Counted from the stretch's first letter, positions 8,377 through 18,065 are shown. The stretch is 64,000 nt of DNA from Planktothrix agardhii NIES-204 (GCA_003609755.1 AP017991.1:4141001-4205000); one strand, 5' to 3'. Numbers and translations: made by a program. Notes: generated by a model not told the origin, from the sequence alone.

Positions 8377-9558
8377 CTACAAGTACCAAATTGATTCAAT
8401 TTGATCGGCGATCGCATTTGCTTCTTTTTCTATATTTTGATCGTTTTCTGTCTGAATTAATACCGTTACATGACCTAACTTTCTACCTGGACGAGATGCG
8501 GTTTTACCATACCAACGAATAAAGGAATTAGGAATTTCTGCGATCTTTTGACGCTTTTCTAAATATTCACTATTAGCAGTTTCAAACCCCAATAAATTCA
8601 CCATGATCGCCCCACTACATTTTAAAGCGGTATTACCTAATGGTAAACCACTCACCGCCCTTAAATGTTGTTTAAATTGGGAAGTTTCACAAGCATCTAA
8701 ACTAAAATGACCGGAATTATGGGTGCGCGGTGCGATTTCATTAACTAATAGTTTGCCTTCGGATGTTAAGAATAATTCTATCCCAAATACACCAATTACT
8801 TGTAAACTATTAAGTAAGGTTTTGGCGATCGCTTCTGCTGCTTCGGCTATAGTTTTATTAATATTAGCTGGAGCAATAACCCGATGACAAACTTGATTTT
8901 TCTGTACCGTTTCAACAATTGGATAAACTGCCACATCTCCTGCCACCGAACGGGCTGCAATTACCGCTAATTCCCGTTCAAACGGAACAAATTTTTGTAA
9001 TAACATCGGAGGATAGTTAAATTTCGCCCAAGTTTGAGATAATTCCTCGGCATTGTTAATAATAAAAGTTCCCTGTCCATCATATCCATAGCGACAGGCT
9101 TTTAAAACCACCGGATAACCCAAATTATGATTAAATATTTTACCATTTTCGGGGTTTAAAAGTTTAAATTCGGGAACAGGTAAACCAATTTTTTCTAAAT
9201 AACTGAGTTGATCATATTTATCTAATAATAAGGATAATGCTGACAAACGAGGACGAAAACAAACCCCCTGTTCTGCCAGTTTAGATAGGGCGTTTAAATC
9301 TACAAATTCATTCTCAAAAGTAATAACATCGCAATGATTTGCTAATTTTGCCGTGGCTGTGGCATCATCAATTTTGGCTAAAATTGTTTCGGTCGCAAAA
9401 GGTACGGCGGGGTCGTCAGTTTCGGGCGTTTGAACAAATAAAGAAATTCCTAAAGATGTGGCTTCCATTCCCATCATCCAAGCTAATTGTCCTCCTCCAA
9501 TTACACCAATTTTGCTTAGGGTTTGAGGTTGAATTGTGGGAGTAGATCGGGTGTTCAT
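8377..9558 (-). CDS. purK: N5-carboxyaminoimidazole ribonucleotide synthase
   Basis: A 393-residue PurK, the ATP-grasp enzyme that carboxylates AIR to N5-CAIR in purine synthesis. The N-terminal IGVIGGGQLAWMMGMEA, the ATP-grasp core with KACRYGYDGQGT and QKFVPFERELAV, and NEIAPRTHNSGHFSLDAC are all diagnostic. Length is standard. The gene is transcribed toward the GTPase gene with a 68-bp gap. Confidence 0.96.
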   Translation of the reverse strand: MNTRSTPTIQPQTLSKIGVIGGGQLAWMMGMEATSLGISLFVQTPETDDPAVPFATETILAKIDDATATAKLANHCDVITFENEFVDLNALSKLAEQGVCFRPRLSALSLLLDKYDQLSYLEKIGLPVPEFKLLNPENGKIFNHNLGYPVVLKACRYGYDGQGTFIINNAEELSQTWAKFNYPPMLLQKFVPFERELAVIAARSVAGDVAVYPIVETVQKNQVCHRVIAPANINKTIAEAAEAIAKTLLNSLQVIGVFGIELFLTSEGKLLVNEIAPRTHNSGHFSLDACETSQFKQHLRAVSGLPLGNTALKCSGAIMVNLLGFETANSEYLEKRQKIAEIPNSFIRWYGKTASRPGRKLGHVTVLIQTENDQNIEKEANAIADQIESIWYL

Positions 9559-9707
9559 TTTTTAGCAATAGTCTCAACTTTATTTATTTTAACTGAATAT
9601 AGCAATATTTATATTAAGCGTGATATTAATAGAAAATTGAGTTACATTGAAGGTGAAATGTGCTTCTGCTTCAACTGCATTAACAATCTCCTGGGACTTG
9701 GTTCACC

Positions 9708-10274
9708 ATGCCTGAAATGACCGTCAAAGACCTAGAACGTATTGAGTCCGTCTTCTGTGAAGCTGGCTTGGACTATCAAATTGAACTAGAACAGGGTAAT
9801 ATTACCATTATGGGGCCATCAGATATCGTCGCCAGTGAAGTCTCCTTAGAATTTGCTAGTCAACTTCGTAATTGGGTGAAACCTCGTGGTTTGGGTCGTG
9901 TTTTTGACTCCGCAGGTGGGTTTATTTTACCAAATAGTGACCTAAAAGCACCGGATGTTACTTTTGTTTTGCGCGATCGCTTGCTCAGAAGTGTGAGATA
10001 TTTTGCGACCCTAGTTCCCGATTTAGTCGTTGAAGTCAAATCTCAAAGCGATCGCCTGAAAAAACTGCGAGATAAAATCCAAGTTTATATCCAACAGGGA
10101 GTTAAAGTTGCGATTATGATTGACCCCGATACCTGTCAACTGGAAGTTTATCGACCGGATCAGCCTGTAATTATATTAGGAAATGGTGATATTTTAACTG
10201 TTAACGAACTGCTACCTGGATGGGAATTAATAGTTGAAGAAATCTGGCCTCCGGTATTTGACGAAGATGAATAA
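9708..10274 (+). CDS. Uma2-family (DUF820) putative endonuclease
   Basis: A 188-residue Uma2/DUF820 protein with a PD-(D/E)xK nuclease fold. Likely catalytic residues are D83 (KAPDVTFVLRD), D105, E109 and K111 (DLVVEVKS). These proteins are extremely numerous in cyanobacteria and often stand alone, as here; a biological role is not established. A second, divergent family member is at 36792. The start ATG lies 10 codons before the first conserved block. Confidence 0.88.
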   Translation: MPEMTVKDLERIESVFCEAGLDYQIELEQGNITIMGPSDIVASEVSLEFASQLRNWVKPRGLGRVFDSAGGFILPNSDLKAPDVTFVLRDRLLRSVRYFATLVPDLVVEVKSQSDRLKKLRDKIQVYIQQGVKVAIMIDPDTCQLEVYRPDQPVIILGNGDILTVNELLPGWELIVEEIWPPVFDEDE

Positions 10275-10404
10275 TCTGCTTTTGTATTTAAAATTACCAC
10301 AGAATTAGATAAAGTAAGTTCATCTTACAGCATTATATCTCGTCCTGCCCTAATGGGGCCTTGAATTAAATATAACGAAGCCAAGGTAAATATCTCCTGA
10401 TCAA

Positions 10405-10453
10405 GAGTTACACGCTAGTTAAGACTTAGAAAAGCCCAGTTAGCGTGTAACTC
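10405..10453 (-). terminator. Inverted repeat downstream of topA
   Basis: Thirteen-base perfect arms (GAGTTACACGCTA at 10405-10417 and its complement at 10441-10453) around a 23-nt loop, 23 bp after the topA stop. It fits a hairpin terminator or processing site, though no clear T-tract follows. Confidence 0.4.
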
Positions 10454-10475
10454 ACAATCTGGCTTTAAAACACAG

Positions 10476-13166
10476 CTACGAGCTTGTTTTTTTGCTAGTA
10501 GTTGAGGACTTTTTGGTTGTAGTTTTCGTGGTTTTAGCGGTGGTTTTCGAGGCTGTTTTAGTCGTTTTAGACTTACTCCGAGAACTCGAACCCGAATCCG
10601 CTTTTGCCGCCAACAATTCCAACCCTTGGGCTAAGGTAAACGCCTCTACCGCCGCATCCTTGGGTAAGGAAGCATTGATTTTTCCATGTTTAACATAGAG
10701 CCCATAACGACCATCATAAACATTCACAGGTTCACCATCGGCGGGATGGGTTCCTAACTCCCGTAAAGGCGGAATTTCTTTTTTACCCCGTCCTCCCCGA
10801 CCACTGGTTTTCGGTTGGGCCAACAGTTCTAACGCCCGTTCTAAACTAATGGTTAACACATCATCAGGGGCTTTCAGCGACCGATAATCCTTACCCAATG
10901 ACCCCTGGTCATGGACAACATAGGGCCCAAACGGCCCCAAGGCGGCTTTAATCTTAGCCTCGGTTTCAGGATGGGTTCCTAATAGTCGCGGTAGGGCTAA
11001 TAACCCTAAAGCCATTTCCACGGTGACGTTTTCCTTCTCAACACCTTTAGGAATAGATACCCGTTTCGGTTTTTTACTGTCTTCAGCTTCTAACCCCAAC
11101 TGCACATAGGGGCCATAGGGGCCAATTAATATATAGATAGTTTCTCCCGTTTCTGGGTGAACTCCTAATTTCTCTGGCCCTTCGGTTTTTTGTCCCACCA
11201 ACTCCCGAATTACCTCCGGGGTTAAATCCGCCGGAGTCAAATCCTGGGGAATGGAAGCGGTAATCATGTCCTCTCCAGTTCCCGCCTCAATATAGGGGCC
11301 AAACTTACCGATACAGACGCGATATTGAATCGGATCATCTTCATCTCCCAACTGTTCTAACTCAATAGTTCGGGCGACTTTAGTATCAATTTTACTGGCT
11401 TGGTCTTTAACCTGATTTTCCAGTCCAGCATCGCCTAAATAGAATTTTTCCAAATAGGGTAGCCAAGGAGCTTCTCCGGTAGCAATATCATCGAGGGTGT
11501 CTTCCATGCGGGCGGTAAATCGCAAATCGACCAAATCCGGGAAGTATGTTTCTAAGAGGTTGGTAACCGCAAAGGCCGTAAAAGTGGGAATCAGGGCGTT
11601 ATTTTTTAACTGAACATACCCCCGATCAATAATGGTTCCAATTACACTGGCGTAGGTACTAGGGCGACCAATACCTTCACTTTCTAGGGTCTTAACTAAG
11701 GAGGCTTCGGTAAATCGAGCCGGAGGTTGGGTTTCATGTCCAACTACATCTAACTTTTTGCAGTCAGGATGGTCGCCAACTTTCAGAGGGGGTAATAATA
11801 CCTCTTGGTCTTCCAAGGCTGCTTCTGGGTCGTCGGAACCCTCCACATAGGCCCGCAGGAACCCAGGAAAATCAATTCGTTTTCCGGTACTGCGGAATCC
11901 GGCATCCTCAACTTTTAGCTCAACGGTAATATTAGTTTGGCGAGAGTCAGCCATCTGGGAGGCTACGGTACGCTTCCAAATTAAATCATAGAGGTTGAGT
12001 TCGGCTCCACTTAGGGCCGTTTCTTGGGGGGTACGGAAAGAACTTCCCGCCGGACGGATGGCTTCGTGGGCTTCCTGCGCTCCTTTAGATTTAGTCGTAT
12101 ATTGCCGAGGTTTGGGACTGAGGTAATTTTTCCCATATTTCTGTTCCACACATTCCCGGGCGGCGGTAATCGCTTGCTCCGATAAATGCACGGAGTCGGT
12201 TCTCATATAGGTAATATATCCCCGCTCATACAAACTTTGGGCGGTTTGCATGGTCTGACGGGCACTTAACCGGAGTTTACGGTTAGATTCCTGTTGCAAG
12301 GTGGAGGTGGTAAACGGAGGAGAGGGTTTGCGAGTAACGGCTTTTTCCTCTAAGTTTGCCACCGTCCAGGGTTTACCCGATAACCTTTGTTTTAAAGCTA
12401 CTGAAGCGGCTTCATCCAGTAAAACCACCTTCCGACCCGCGGCAATTTTTCCAGTGGTTTCATCGAAATCGCTCCCAGTCGCCACTTTTACCCCGGCTAG
12501 ACTCACCAGTTTAGAATCAAATCGACTCTGGGTATGTTCCAAAAGGGCTTTTAAATCCCAATATCCCCCAGACCGGAAAGCCCGACGATCCCGTTCTCGA
12601 CTGACCAGTAAACGCACAGCCACGGACTGCACCCGTCCGGCGGATAATCCCTTAGCAATTTTTTTCCACAACAGGGGGGAAAGAGTATAACCATAGAGGC
12701 GGTCAAGGATGCGGCGGGTTTCTTGAGCATGAACCAGTTCTTCATCAACGGTGCGACAATTTTTTAGGGCTTCACGAATAGCCTCTTGGGTAATTTCGTG
12801 AAATACCATCCGTTTAATTGGGACTTTCGGTTTCAGAATTTGGAGTAGATGCCAACTAATACTCTCTCCCTCGCGGTCTTCGTCAGTAGCGAGAACGAGT
12901 TCGTCCGCTTCTTTGAGGGCGGCTTTGAGTTCCTTAACAATTTTTTGCTTATCTTTGGGGATAACGTAAATGGGTTCAAAGTTCCCTTCCACATTCACTC
13001 CTAGTTTTGCCCACGTTTCCCCCTTATATTCTTCGGGGATTTCCTCAGCAGAGGGGGGAAGGTCACGGACATGACCCATTGAGGCTTCTACCCGATAGCT
13101 CGATGGTAAGAAGTTGCGAATGGTACGGGCTTTGGTTGGAGATTCAACAATGACTAAAGTTGACAT
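10476..13166 (-). CDS. topA: DNA topoisomerase I
   Basis: An 896-residue type IA topoisomerase that relaxes negative supercoils. The TOPRIM domain begins [11 protein letters not shown] and holds DEDREGES at 95-102; the active-site Tyr is in YITYMRTDS near residue 320. The C-terminal part lacks zinc fingers and instead has four GxxGxYV-type repeats (for example [10 protein letters not shown] and [10 protein letters not shown]), then a Lys/Thr/Ser-rich basic tail of about 40 residues. This cyanobacterial arrangement is normal for the lineage. Confidence 0.97.
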   Translation of the reverse strand: MSTLVIVESPTKARTIRNFLPSSYRVEASMGHVRDLPPSAEEIPEEYKGETWAKLGVNVEGNFEPIYVIPKDKQKIVKELKAALKEADELVLATDEDREGESISWHLLQILKPKVPIKRMVFHEITQEAIREALKNCRTVDEELVHAQETRRILDRLYGYTLSPLLWKKIAKGLSAGRVQSVAVRLLVSRERDRRAFRSGGYWDLKALLEHTQSRFDSKLVSLAGVKVATGSDFDETTGKIAAGRKVVLLDEAASVALKQRLSGKPWTVANLEEKAVTRKPSPPFTTSTLQQESNRKLRLSARQTMQTAQSLYERGYITYMRTDSVHLSEQAITAARECVEQKYGKNYLSPKPRQYTTKSKGAQEAHEAIRPAGSSFRTPQETALSGAELNLYDLIWKRTVASQMADSRQTNITVELKVEDAGFRSTGKRIDFPGFLRAYVEGSDDPEAALEDQEVLLPPLKVGDHPDCKKLDVVGHETQPPARFTEASLVKTLESEGIGRPSTYASVIGTIIDRGYVQLKNNALIPTFTAFAVTNLLETYFPDLVDLRFTARMEDTLDDIATGEAPWLPYLEKFYLGDAGLENQVKDQASKIDTKVARTIELEQLGDEDDPIQYRVCIGKFGPYIEAGTGEDMITASIPQDLTPADLTPEVIRELVGQKTEGPEKLGVHPETGETIYILIGPYGPYVQLGLEAEDSKKPKRVSIPKGVEKENVTVEMALGLLALPRLLGTHPETEAKIKAALGPFGPYVVHDQGSLGKDYRSLKAPDDVLTISLERALELLAQPKTSGRGGRGKKEIPPLRELGTHPADGEPVNVYDGRYGLYVKHGKINASLPKDAAVEAFTLAQGLELLAAKADSGSSSRSKSKTTKTASKTTAKTTKTTTKKSSTTSKKTSS

Positions 13167-13390
13167 AGCACCTTCTCAGGTTACAGCAAACACCGGACTT
13201 GGGGAATGAAGAAAAAGCGTTGGTAATTGCTTTTGTTGACAATATTAGCACTACATGAAACCCCCAAAACTTTTCACAAACCCTGAAAGGTTTAGGTGAG
13301 GGGATATTCACACACTCAGGATATGATTAAATTTTAGATGCCCAACTGAAGACCGTTGAAACTGGATCTAACCATAGCAAAAATTTATAT
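13167..13390. other. topA leader and spacer
   Basis: AT-rich non-coding DNA between topA and the hairpin repeat at 13391. No ORF or clear conserved RNA is visible. It should contain the topA promoter on the minus strand. Confidence 0.4.
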
Positions 13391-13499
13391 AGGACTTACG
13401 CATGGGGCCCGAGAAACCGGGTTTTTGAGAACATAAGTGGGTCACAACGCAGTATTTTCGGAAAAAACCCCGGTTTCTTTGGTTGGGTTCGTAAGTCCT
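13391..13499. repeat. MITE-like hairpin, AGGACTTACG ends
   Basis: A 109-bp element with 10-bp inverted ends (AGGACTTACG at 13391-13400, CGTAAGTCCT at 13490-13499). Inside, GAGAAACCGGGTTTTT (13411-13426) is matched by an inverted AAAAAACCCCGGTTTCTTT (13462-13480), so nearly the whole element can fold back. AAACCGGGTTTCT also occurs at 808-822. The start of a similar end (AGGACTTACAC) is seen at 36464. It is non-autonomous and has no ORF. Confidence 0.6.
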
Positions 13500-13528
13500 G
13501 TTCTAGTCAGTCCATCACCTAAATAACT

Positions 13529-13861
13529 ATGAGTAATCACCCTCTTGTCATTCAAGATTCAGAATTTGACTCGGAAGTTCTGAAAGCAGAACTGCCGGTT
13601 TTAGTCTATTTTTGGGCGGGTTGGTGTGGCCCTTGTCGGCTTGTGTCTCCTTCTATACAAGCGATCGCCACAACCTATAGCGATCGCTTAAAAGTTGTAA
13701 AAATGGAGATCGATCTCAATCCGATCACCGTTAAATCCTATAAAGTAGAAGGAGTTCCCGCTTTAAAATTATTTAAAGCCGGGGAAGTTGTCAAGTCCCA
13801 TGAAGGGGCTATCCCTAAACCTAAAATAATCGATTGGCTAGAAGCAAGTTTATCCGCTTGA
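13529..13861 (+). CDS. Thioredoxin
   Basis: A 110-residue thioredoxin with the active site WCGPC at 32-36 and the cis-Pro loop GVPAL at about 74-78. It reduces target disulfides using electrons from thioredoxin reductase. The missing loop residues and short N-terminus place it among the typical small cyanobacterial thioredoxins; which type (m-, x- or y-like) I cannot fix by eye. The hairpin at 13868-13888 right after the stop may end its transcript. Confidence 0.9.
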   Translation: MSNHPLVIQDSEFDSEVLKAELPVLVYFWAGWCGPCRLVSPSIQAIATTYSDRLKVVKMEIDLNPITVKSYKVEGVPALKLFKAGEVVKSHEGAIPKPKIIDWLEASLSA

Positions 13862-13867
13862 TATCCG

Positions 13868-13937
13868 CCCCGCCCGTTCAGGGCGGGGATTCCATCTATT
13901 GACACTCCCTGTGCCTGAAGGCGTGGGGATTCTTGGT
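13868..13937. repeat. Hairpin plus reversed IS200/IS605-type end remnant
   Basis: 13868-13888 is a perfect CCCCGCCC/GGGCGGGG hairpin. It is followed at 13899-13937 by TTGACACTCCC, a GCCTGAAGGC hairpin core and GGGGATTC. Read on the minus strand this has the same order (GAATCCCC, hairpin, GGGAGTGTCAA) as the right end of the IS at 15418-15459. It looks like a solo right end left by an element that lay in the other orientation. Confidence 0.55.
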
Positions 13938-14341
13938 TCAGCGAAACCACTTAATCAAATTACCTTGCAGTGCTTTAACCAGAGGTGGGATTATCCCCAA
14001 GCTAAAGAGCGGGTATGCCCCACCCTATTCGTATGAATGCGAGTTATTTTTTAAGAATCTTTTACCCACTACTGGGGAGAGGCTAAAACTGTGCAGTAGA
14101 ACCCTATAGATTCACTTGATAATCAATCCGAATCTATCCGGCGATAGTGACCCAAAATAAAATCTTCCGATAGCATCATTGTATAATGGGCCAAGGGTAG
14201 TTTTTTACAAAGCCAGGGTGGGATCGTGAAAGCCCACTGGCTTCAGCCGTGGGATGAAACGCGACGCAGGCACTTTTAAGTGCCGTCATCTACCAATTAA
14301 TTTGTACCCAGTTATTAGATATTTATGTTATCATATTTTCC

Positions 14342-14647
14342 ATGATCAAAGTAACTCGGACGATTAAATTAAAATTCGCAAAACTCAACCGTTGTAAAGC
14401 TCAAATGTTTGAGCAAATGACGGAAGAAAACACGCAGATTGCTAATAAGCTGTTGTCATTGCCAATTAAAGAACGGCGAAAAATGACAACAGCTAAAATC
14501 ATGTCCGAGTTAAAATCTGCTCTGGTCAATCAAGTTATTCGACATACCACATCCCCAACGGGTCGTAAAACCAAGCAATATAAAGTTCTTCCTGTAGAAG
14601 TTAACAATCAAAAGAGGAAACAATTCAAGGGGGTTCTTTTAAATTGA
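14342..14647 (+). CDS. tnpB: TnpB N-terminal part (frame 1 of split gene)
   Basis: A 101-residue frame encoding the N-terminal WED/REC-like part of an RNA-guided TnpB nuclease (starts MIKVTRTIKLKF). It ends at TGA 14645-14647 immediately after the heptamer T TTA AAT (14638-14644), which is in the correct phase for -1 ribosomal slippage. Slippage there would join it to the 264-residue frame that follows and give a 365-residue TnpB, the normal length. Alternatively one A was lost from a four-A run and the gene is dead. Confidence 0.75.
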   Translation: MIKVTRTIKLKFAKLNRCKAQMFEQMTEENTQIANKLLSLPIKERRKMTTAKIMSELKSALVNQVIRHTTSPTGRKTKQYKVLPVEVNNQKRKQFKGVLLN

Positions 14648-15438
14648 TTAAACATCGAAATAAGTGGTATGCCTATCTGTCGATAACAGAGGATGTTCCA
14701 GAAGTTGAGACAGAGAAAAGATTGGGATGTGACCGAGGGCAGAATAATTTAGCGGTAGTTGCACCAAAAGAAGGTTTCGGCAAGTTCTTTAATGGTCAAA
14801 GTGTTAAGCATCGAAGACGTTATTTTCAACAACGTAGAAAACAACTTCAAGAAGCTAAAAAGTTTCGAGCTTTAAAGAAATGGAACAAAAAAGAGCAACG
14901 ATGGATGGAAGCTATTAACCATACAGTCAGTCGCCGAATTGTTCGTTTTGCCCAATACCATAACGCCGATATTGTTATAGAGGATTTGGAAGGATGTCGT
15001 AAAACCATGAAACAGAGCCAGAAATCTCGTTCTGATTCTGGTCAATCTCGGCATAGTTGGTCTTATTATTCTTTGGAACAAAAACTTAATTATAAGTTGG
15101 CTCTTAAAGGATTGAAATTAATTAAAAGACCTGCGCCATATACCTCAAAATCTTGTTCAACTTGTGGTGTTATTGGCAAAAGAAATCGGCACGATTTTAA
15201 TTGCCCTAATGGTCACTACCACAATTCTGATTTTAATGCTGCACGAAATCTGTCTCAATGGGATGGTTTCGCTTGTGATTTAAACCTAAAGAGAGATGCT
15301 TCTGTAATGGATTCATCCGGTTTAAATTATGGGGTGTTTGGCGCACCCCCGAACTCGGTGAAAAACAATCAAAAAGAGTATATTCAACTGTCTTTATTTG
15401 ATTGGGCTAGATACGAGAATCCCACCCCTTTAGCGTAG
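14644..15438 (+). CDS. tnpB: TnpB C-terminal part, RuvC nuclease (frame 2 of split gene)
   Basis: The RuvC-like half of TnpB. The catalytic Asp is in GCDRGQNNLAVV (D30 of this frame), the Glu in VIEDLEG, and the last Asp in HNSDFNAARNL. A zinc ribbon starts CSTCG, and its second half reads CPNGH rather than CxxC, so one ligand may be His. All three catalytic acids are intact, so a slippage product could be active. The frame opens with TTG overlapping the upstream TGA (TTGA), so re-initiation is also possible. Confidence 0.8.
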   Translation: MIKHRNKWYAYLSITEDVPEVETEKRLGCDRGQNNLAVVAPKEGFGKFFNGQSVKHRRRYFQQRRKQLQEAKKFRALKKWNKKEQRWMEAINHTVSRRIVRFAQYHNADIVIEDLEGCRKTMKQSQKSRSDSGQSRHSWSYYSLEQKLNYKLALKGLKLIKRPAPYTSKSCSTCGVIGKRNRHDFNCPNGHYHNSDFNAARNLSQWDGFACDLNLKRDASVMDSSGLNYGVFGAPPNSVKNNQKEYIQLSLFDWARYENPTPLA

Positions 15439-15568
15439 CGTAGGGGTGGGAGTGTCAACTACAATAGAGGAAACCCGAAAAACTAATGGCAAGGATACGC
15501 ATTCACGCCATTAGAACTTGTAGAGTAATCTGTATATTTAACAGTTAAAACTGAAATTCACTATTAGC

Positions 15569-16570
15569 ATGACATCTGAACATATCCGCCAACGCTCCGA
15601 AATTCTCGGCACTCAAGTTATCACCCGTGACAGAGGTAGACGACTTGGAATCGTCAGCCAATTATGGGTAGACATAGATCAGCGTGAAATTGTAGCGATC
15701 GGAATCCGTAATAATATTCTAGCGATCGCTGGAATGCCAAAATTTATGTACCTGAGTAGTATCCGCGAAATCGGGGACGTAATTTTGGTGGATGATGATA
15801 CCGTCCTCGAAGAAGACGTGGATGTAGAAAACTACAGTACCCTGATCAACAGTGAGGTCATTACCGAAACCGGGGAACCCCTAGGACGGGTGCGGGGCTT
15901 CAAATTCGATACCCGGGATGGCAAACTAGAATCTTTGATTATTGCCTCCATCGGTCTGCCTCAAATTCCTGAACAGGTGATCAGCACATATCAATTGTCC
16001 ATTGAGGAAGTTGTTAGTAGTGGCCCGAATCGCTTAATTGTCTTTGAAGGGTCGGAAGATAGACTGCAACAGTTATCCGTCGGTCTGTTAGAACGTTTAG
16101 GTTTAGGAGAAGCACCTTGGGAAAAAGAAGATGAGGGAATATATTATCCCCCAACGGTAAAACCTGCTAACCAGTTAGGCACCGGACTACCCCAAACGGC
16201 TCCACAACGAGCGAATCGCGCCCCGGCGGTGGCTCAGGAAGCATCTTGGGATGAAAATGATGCCTGGGAAGAACATCCCGCCCCAGTTCAGCCTTTACGC
16301 CAACCCCAACCGATTTACGATGACTATGAAGAAGAAGATAATTGGGGCGATGTGGAACGGGATGAGGATGATCGTTATCGAGAACGGGAATTAGTTCCGA
16401 TTGACCCAACCCCCCGTAAAGAACAAAAGCTCTATGCCAGAGAGTTAGACTATGAATATGAAAATCAGGTAGATTCCGATGCTTGGGATGAGGGCGAAAA
16501 TCCCAAACCCTATCAACCTCCTCGAATTAATATTCCAGAAAAAACAAAAATTCCCGAATACGAGGAATAG
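15569..16570 (+). CDS. PRC-barrel domain protein
   Basis: A 333-residue protein with two PRC-barrel repeats, at about residues 8-85 (LGTQVITRDRGRRLGIVSQLWVD) and 90-160 (INSEVITETGEPLGRVRGFKFD). A long acidic, Pro/Glu/Tyr-rich disordered C-terminus follows (about 190-333). PRC barrels occur in RimM-like and photosynthetic-reaction-centre H-subunit proteins; this family is widespread in cyanobacteria and uncharacterised. It stands alone beside the IS element. Confidence 0.8.
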   Translation: MTSEHIRQRSEILGTQVITRDRGRRLGIVSQLWVDIDQREIVAIGIRNNILAIAGMPKFMYLSSIREIGDVILVDDDTVLEEDVDVENYSTLINSEVITETGEPLGRVRGFKFDTRDGKLESLIIASIGLPQIPEQVISTYQLSIEEVVSSGPNRLIVFEGSEDRLQQLSVGLLERLGLGEAPWEKEDEGIYYPPTVKPANQLGTGLPQTAPQRANRAPAVAQEASWDENDAWEEHPAPVQPLRQPQPIYDDYEEEDNWGDVERDEDDRYRERELVPIDPTPRKEQKLYARELDYEYENQVDSDAWDEGENPKPYQPPRINIPEKTKIPEYEE

Positions 16571-16607
16571 AAAATATCAACCTAACCCCAAAATAACCCC
16601 CGGCTAA

Positions 16608-16868
16608 ACACTAGATACCTATTCCGTTCATGGTATCGGCGGAACAGTTGGGGCTATTTTAACGGGAGTTTTTGCTACAAAAAGTGTCAATCCGGCTGGA
16701 TTTGATGGACTTTTGTATGGCAATCCAGGGCAATTAATTCCTCAAATTGTTGGGGTAGTTGCTACCTACGTTTTTGCTGGGGCTGGAACTTTTGTGATTA
16801 TCAAAATTCTCGGTTCCTTGATGGAATTGCGAGTTAGACCGATGGTCGAAGAACAAGTCACATCAAAT
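16608..16868 (+). pseudogene. C-terminal remnant of ammonium transporter (amt)
   Basis: The frame reads HGIGGTVGAILTGVFATK, then NPGQLIPQIVGVVATYVFAG and ILGSLMELRV, which are the last membrane helices of an Amt/AmtB ammonium channel. A stop at 16605-16607 precedes it and no N-terminal two-thirds is present, so the gene was 5'-deleted. The natural C-terminal tail is lost to a 162-bp insertion after 16868. Confidence 0.85.
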
Positions 16869-17030
16869 CAAAGGCGGTTGAAACCGCATCTACACAAACA
16901 AAACCCGCCGACGCGGGTTAAAGATTCTGGGGGCGGATTTTTCCTATCCACATACCATATAAGTCCGCGCAGGCGGACATCGTTTGTGTAGCCACGATTT
17001 CAATCGCCGAGGGCCTTATTATGAGGAATA
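16869..17030. mobile_element. MITE-like insertion in the amt remnant
   Basis: A 162-bp insert with long imperfect inverted ends: left GGCGGTTGAAACCGC...CTACACAAAC, right GTTTGTGTAGCCACGATTTCAATCGCC. Inside are CCCGCC/GGCGGG and GTCCGC/GCGGAC pairs, so it can fold almost completely. It is flanked by an 11-bp direct repeat TCACATCAAAT (16858-16868 and 17031-17041), which looks like a target-site duplication. This GGCGGTTGAAACCGC repeat style is familiar from other cyanobacteria. Confidence 0.7.
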
Positions 17031-17040
17031 TCACATCAAA

Positions 17041-17976
17041 TTAAAGTATTTTCATTGCTTCCACAACTTTTTGAGAAATAAAAGGTAAAATTTCCTCGTT
17101 CTTACTTTGGGCTTTTCCCTCCGTAAATACTACTAATAAATAAGATTGAGTCGAATTAAGTTCAATATAAGCCGCATCATGGCGAACTTGGCTAGTATGT
17201 CCGGCTTTTGACCAGAGTTTTGCCGTTTTAGGTAATCCACCTCCTAGAAAACCTGCGACTTGATTCTCTGGATTTTTCGCTAAATCTTTGGGGTCAAGAC
17301 TGCGTTGAATTAATGTCATCATCTGACCAGAAGCAATCGAAGAAACCGCCACCCCACCAATAATACTATGCAATAATCTCGCGGTGGCATTAGTGGTTAA
17401 CATATTGCGATTTTCCATTAATTCCCCTACAAAAATTCGTTCTCGACCATAGGCTCCATCACCCCAAGTTTTTTGATTCACATTAATTGATTCAAATTCC
17501 GGCCAGTTGAGGGTTTGTAAATAACGATTAACTAAATTGCGCTGACTTTTCCAGGTTTCAAACGGCCCTGTTGGTAATTCTGGGCCGCTTGTAGTTCCAG
17601 TTAATACATCAACTACTAAACTGGTAGCATCGTTACTAGAATCAATGATCATATCTCTAGTAGCTCTTTCTAATTCCGTGGTTGTCCGTAACATTCCCTT
17701 TTCTTTCCACTCAAAAACGGCCAGTAAATAAAATAATTTCACAATACTAGCCGGATAAATTTGTTCAATTCCCCGATAGTTAAATCCCCGCACGGGATAT
17801 TTCCCAAATTCCTCCGGGGTTAAGGCGCCCCCGGTATTAACAGAAATCGGTGGGTCATATACTAACCAAGTCATAGCCACTTGATTGGCAGCTAAACCTG
17901 GAAATTGTGCGCGAGTTGCATCTATAATGCCAGTGCCTTGGGTTTCTAATTGTTCATCGGAATGGAAAAAAGTCAT
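17041..17976 (-). CDS. Class A beta-lactamase-like serine hydrolase
   Basis: A 311-residue serine hydrolase of the penicillin-recognising fold. The SxxK motif is SIVK (S77-K80), the SDN-like motif is SND (114-116), and the KTG-box is KAG in WSKAGHTSQ near residue 250. No signal peptide is evident, unlike secreted beta-lactamases, so it may be cytoplasmic or cell-wall related. True antibiotic hydrolysis cannot be inferred. Its stop overlaps the duplicated 11-bp target site of the MITE. Confidence 0.85.
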   Translation of the reverse strand: MTFFHSDEQLETQGTGIIDATRAQFPGLAANQVAMTWLVYDPPISVNTGGALTPEEFGKYPVRGFNYRGIEQIYPASIVKLFYLLAVFEWKEKGMLRTTTELERATRDMIIDSSNDATSLVVDVLTGTTSGPELPTGPFETWKSQRNLVNRYLQTLNWPEFESINVNQKTWGDGAYGRERIFVGELMENRNMLTTNATARLLHSIIGGVAVSSIASGQMMTLIQRSLDPKDLAKNPENQVAGFLGGGLPKTAKLWSKAGHTSQVRHDAAYIELNSTQSYLLVVFTEGKAQSKNEEILPFISQKVVEAMKIL

Positions 17977-18065
17977 TTCAATTGTCAGTGTCGAGTGTCA
18001 AGTTTGCTAGTTTTGGCTAAGAGTCAATAGTCAACCCCCAACCGTCAACATCCATTAAATTAATT

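Larger units (their letters stand above)
14228..15459 (+). mobile_element. IS200/IS605-type element with tnpB only
   Basis: Left-side structure: a CCCAC.GGCT/AGCC.GTGGG hairpin (about 14233-14253) and a GGCACTT/AAGTGCC hairpin (14269-14284) inside GATGA/TCATC arms. Then comes tnpB in two frames, and a right-end hairpin CCCACCCCT/AGGGGTGGG (15421-15450) followed by AGTGTCAA. There is no tnpA, so the element is non-autonomous. The tnpB 3' end and right end would be the source of the omega RNA that guides TnpB. The exact left boundary is not visible and could be upstream to about 14090. Confidence 0.75.

Noticed and set aside
12301-12690. Open frame antisense to topA
   Set aside because: A shadow of the topA coding sequence with biased codons; topA is complete on the other strand.
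13862-15460. Prophage or larger genomic island
   Set aside because: No integrase, structural or lysis genes; only a single IS element and remnants.
16713-16991. Short complete protein from ATG at 16713
   Set aside because: It is the last part of an ammonium transporter read into a MITE; the coding signal begins upstream at 16608 without a start.
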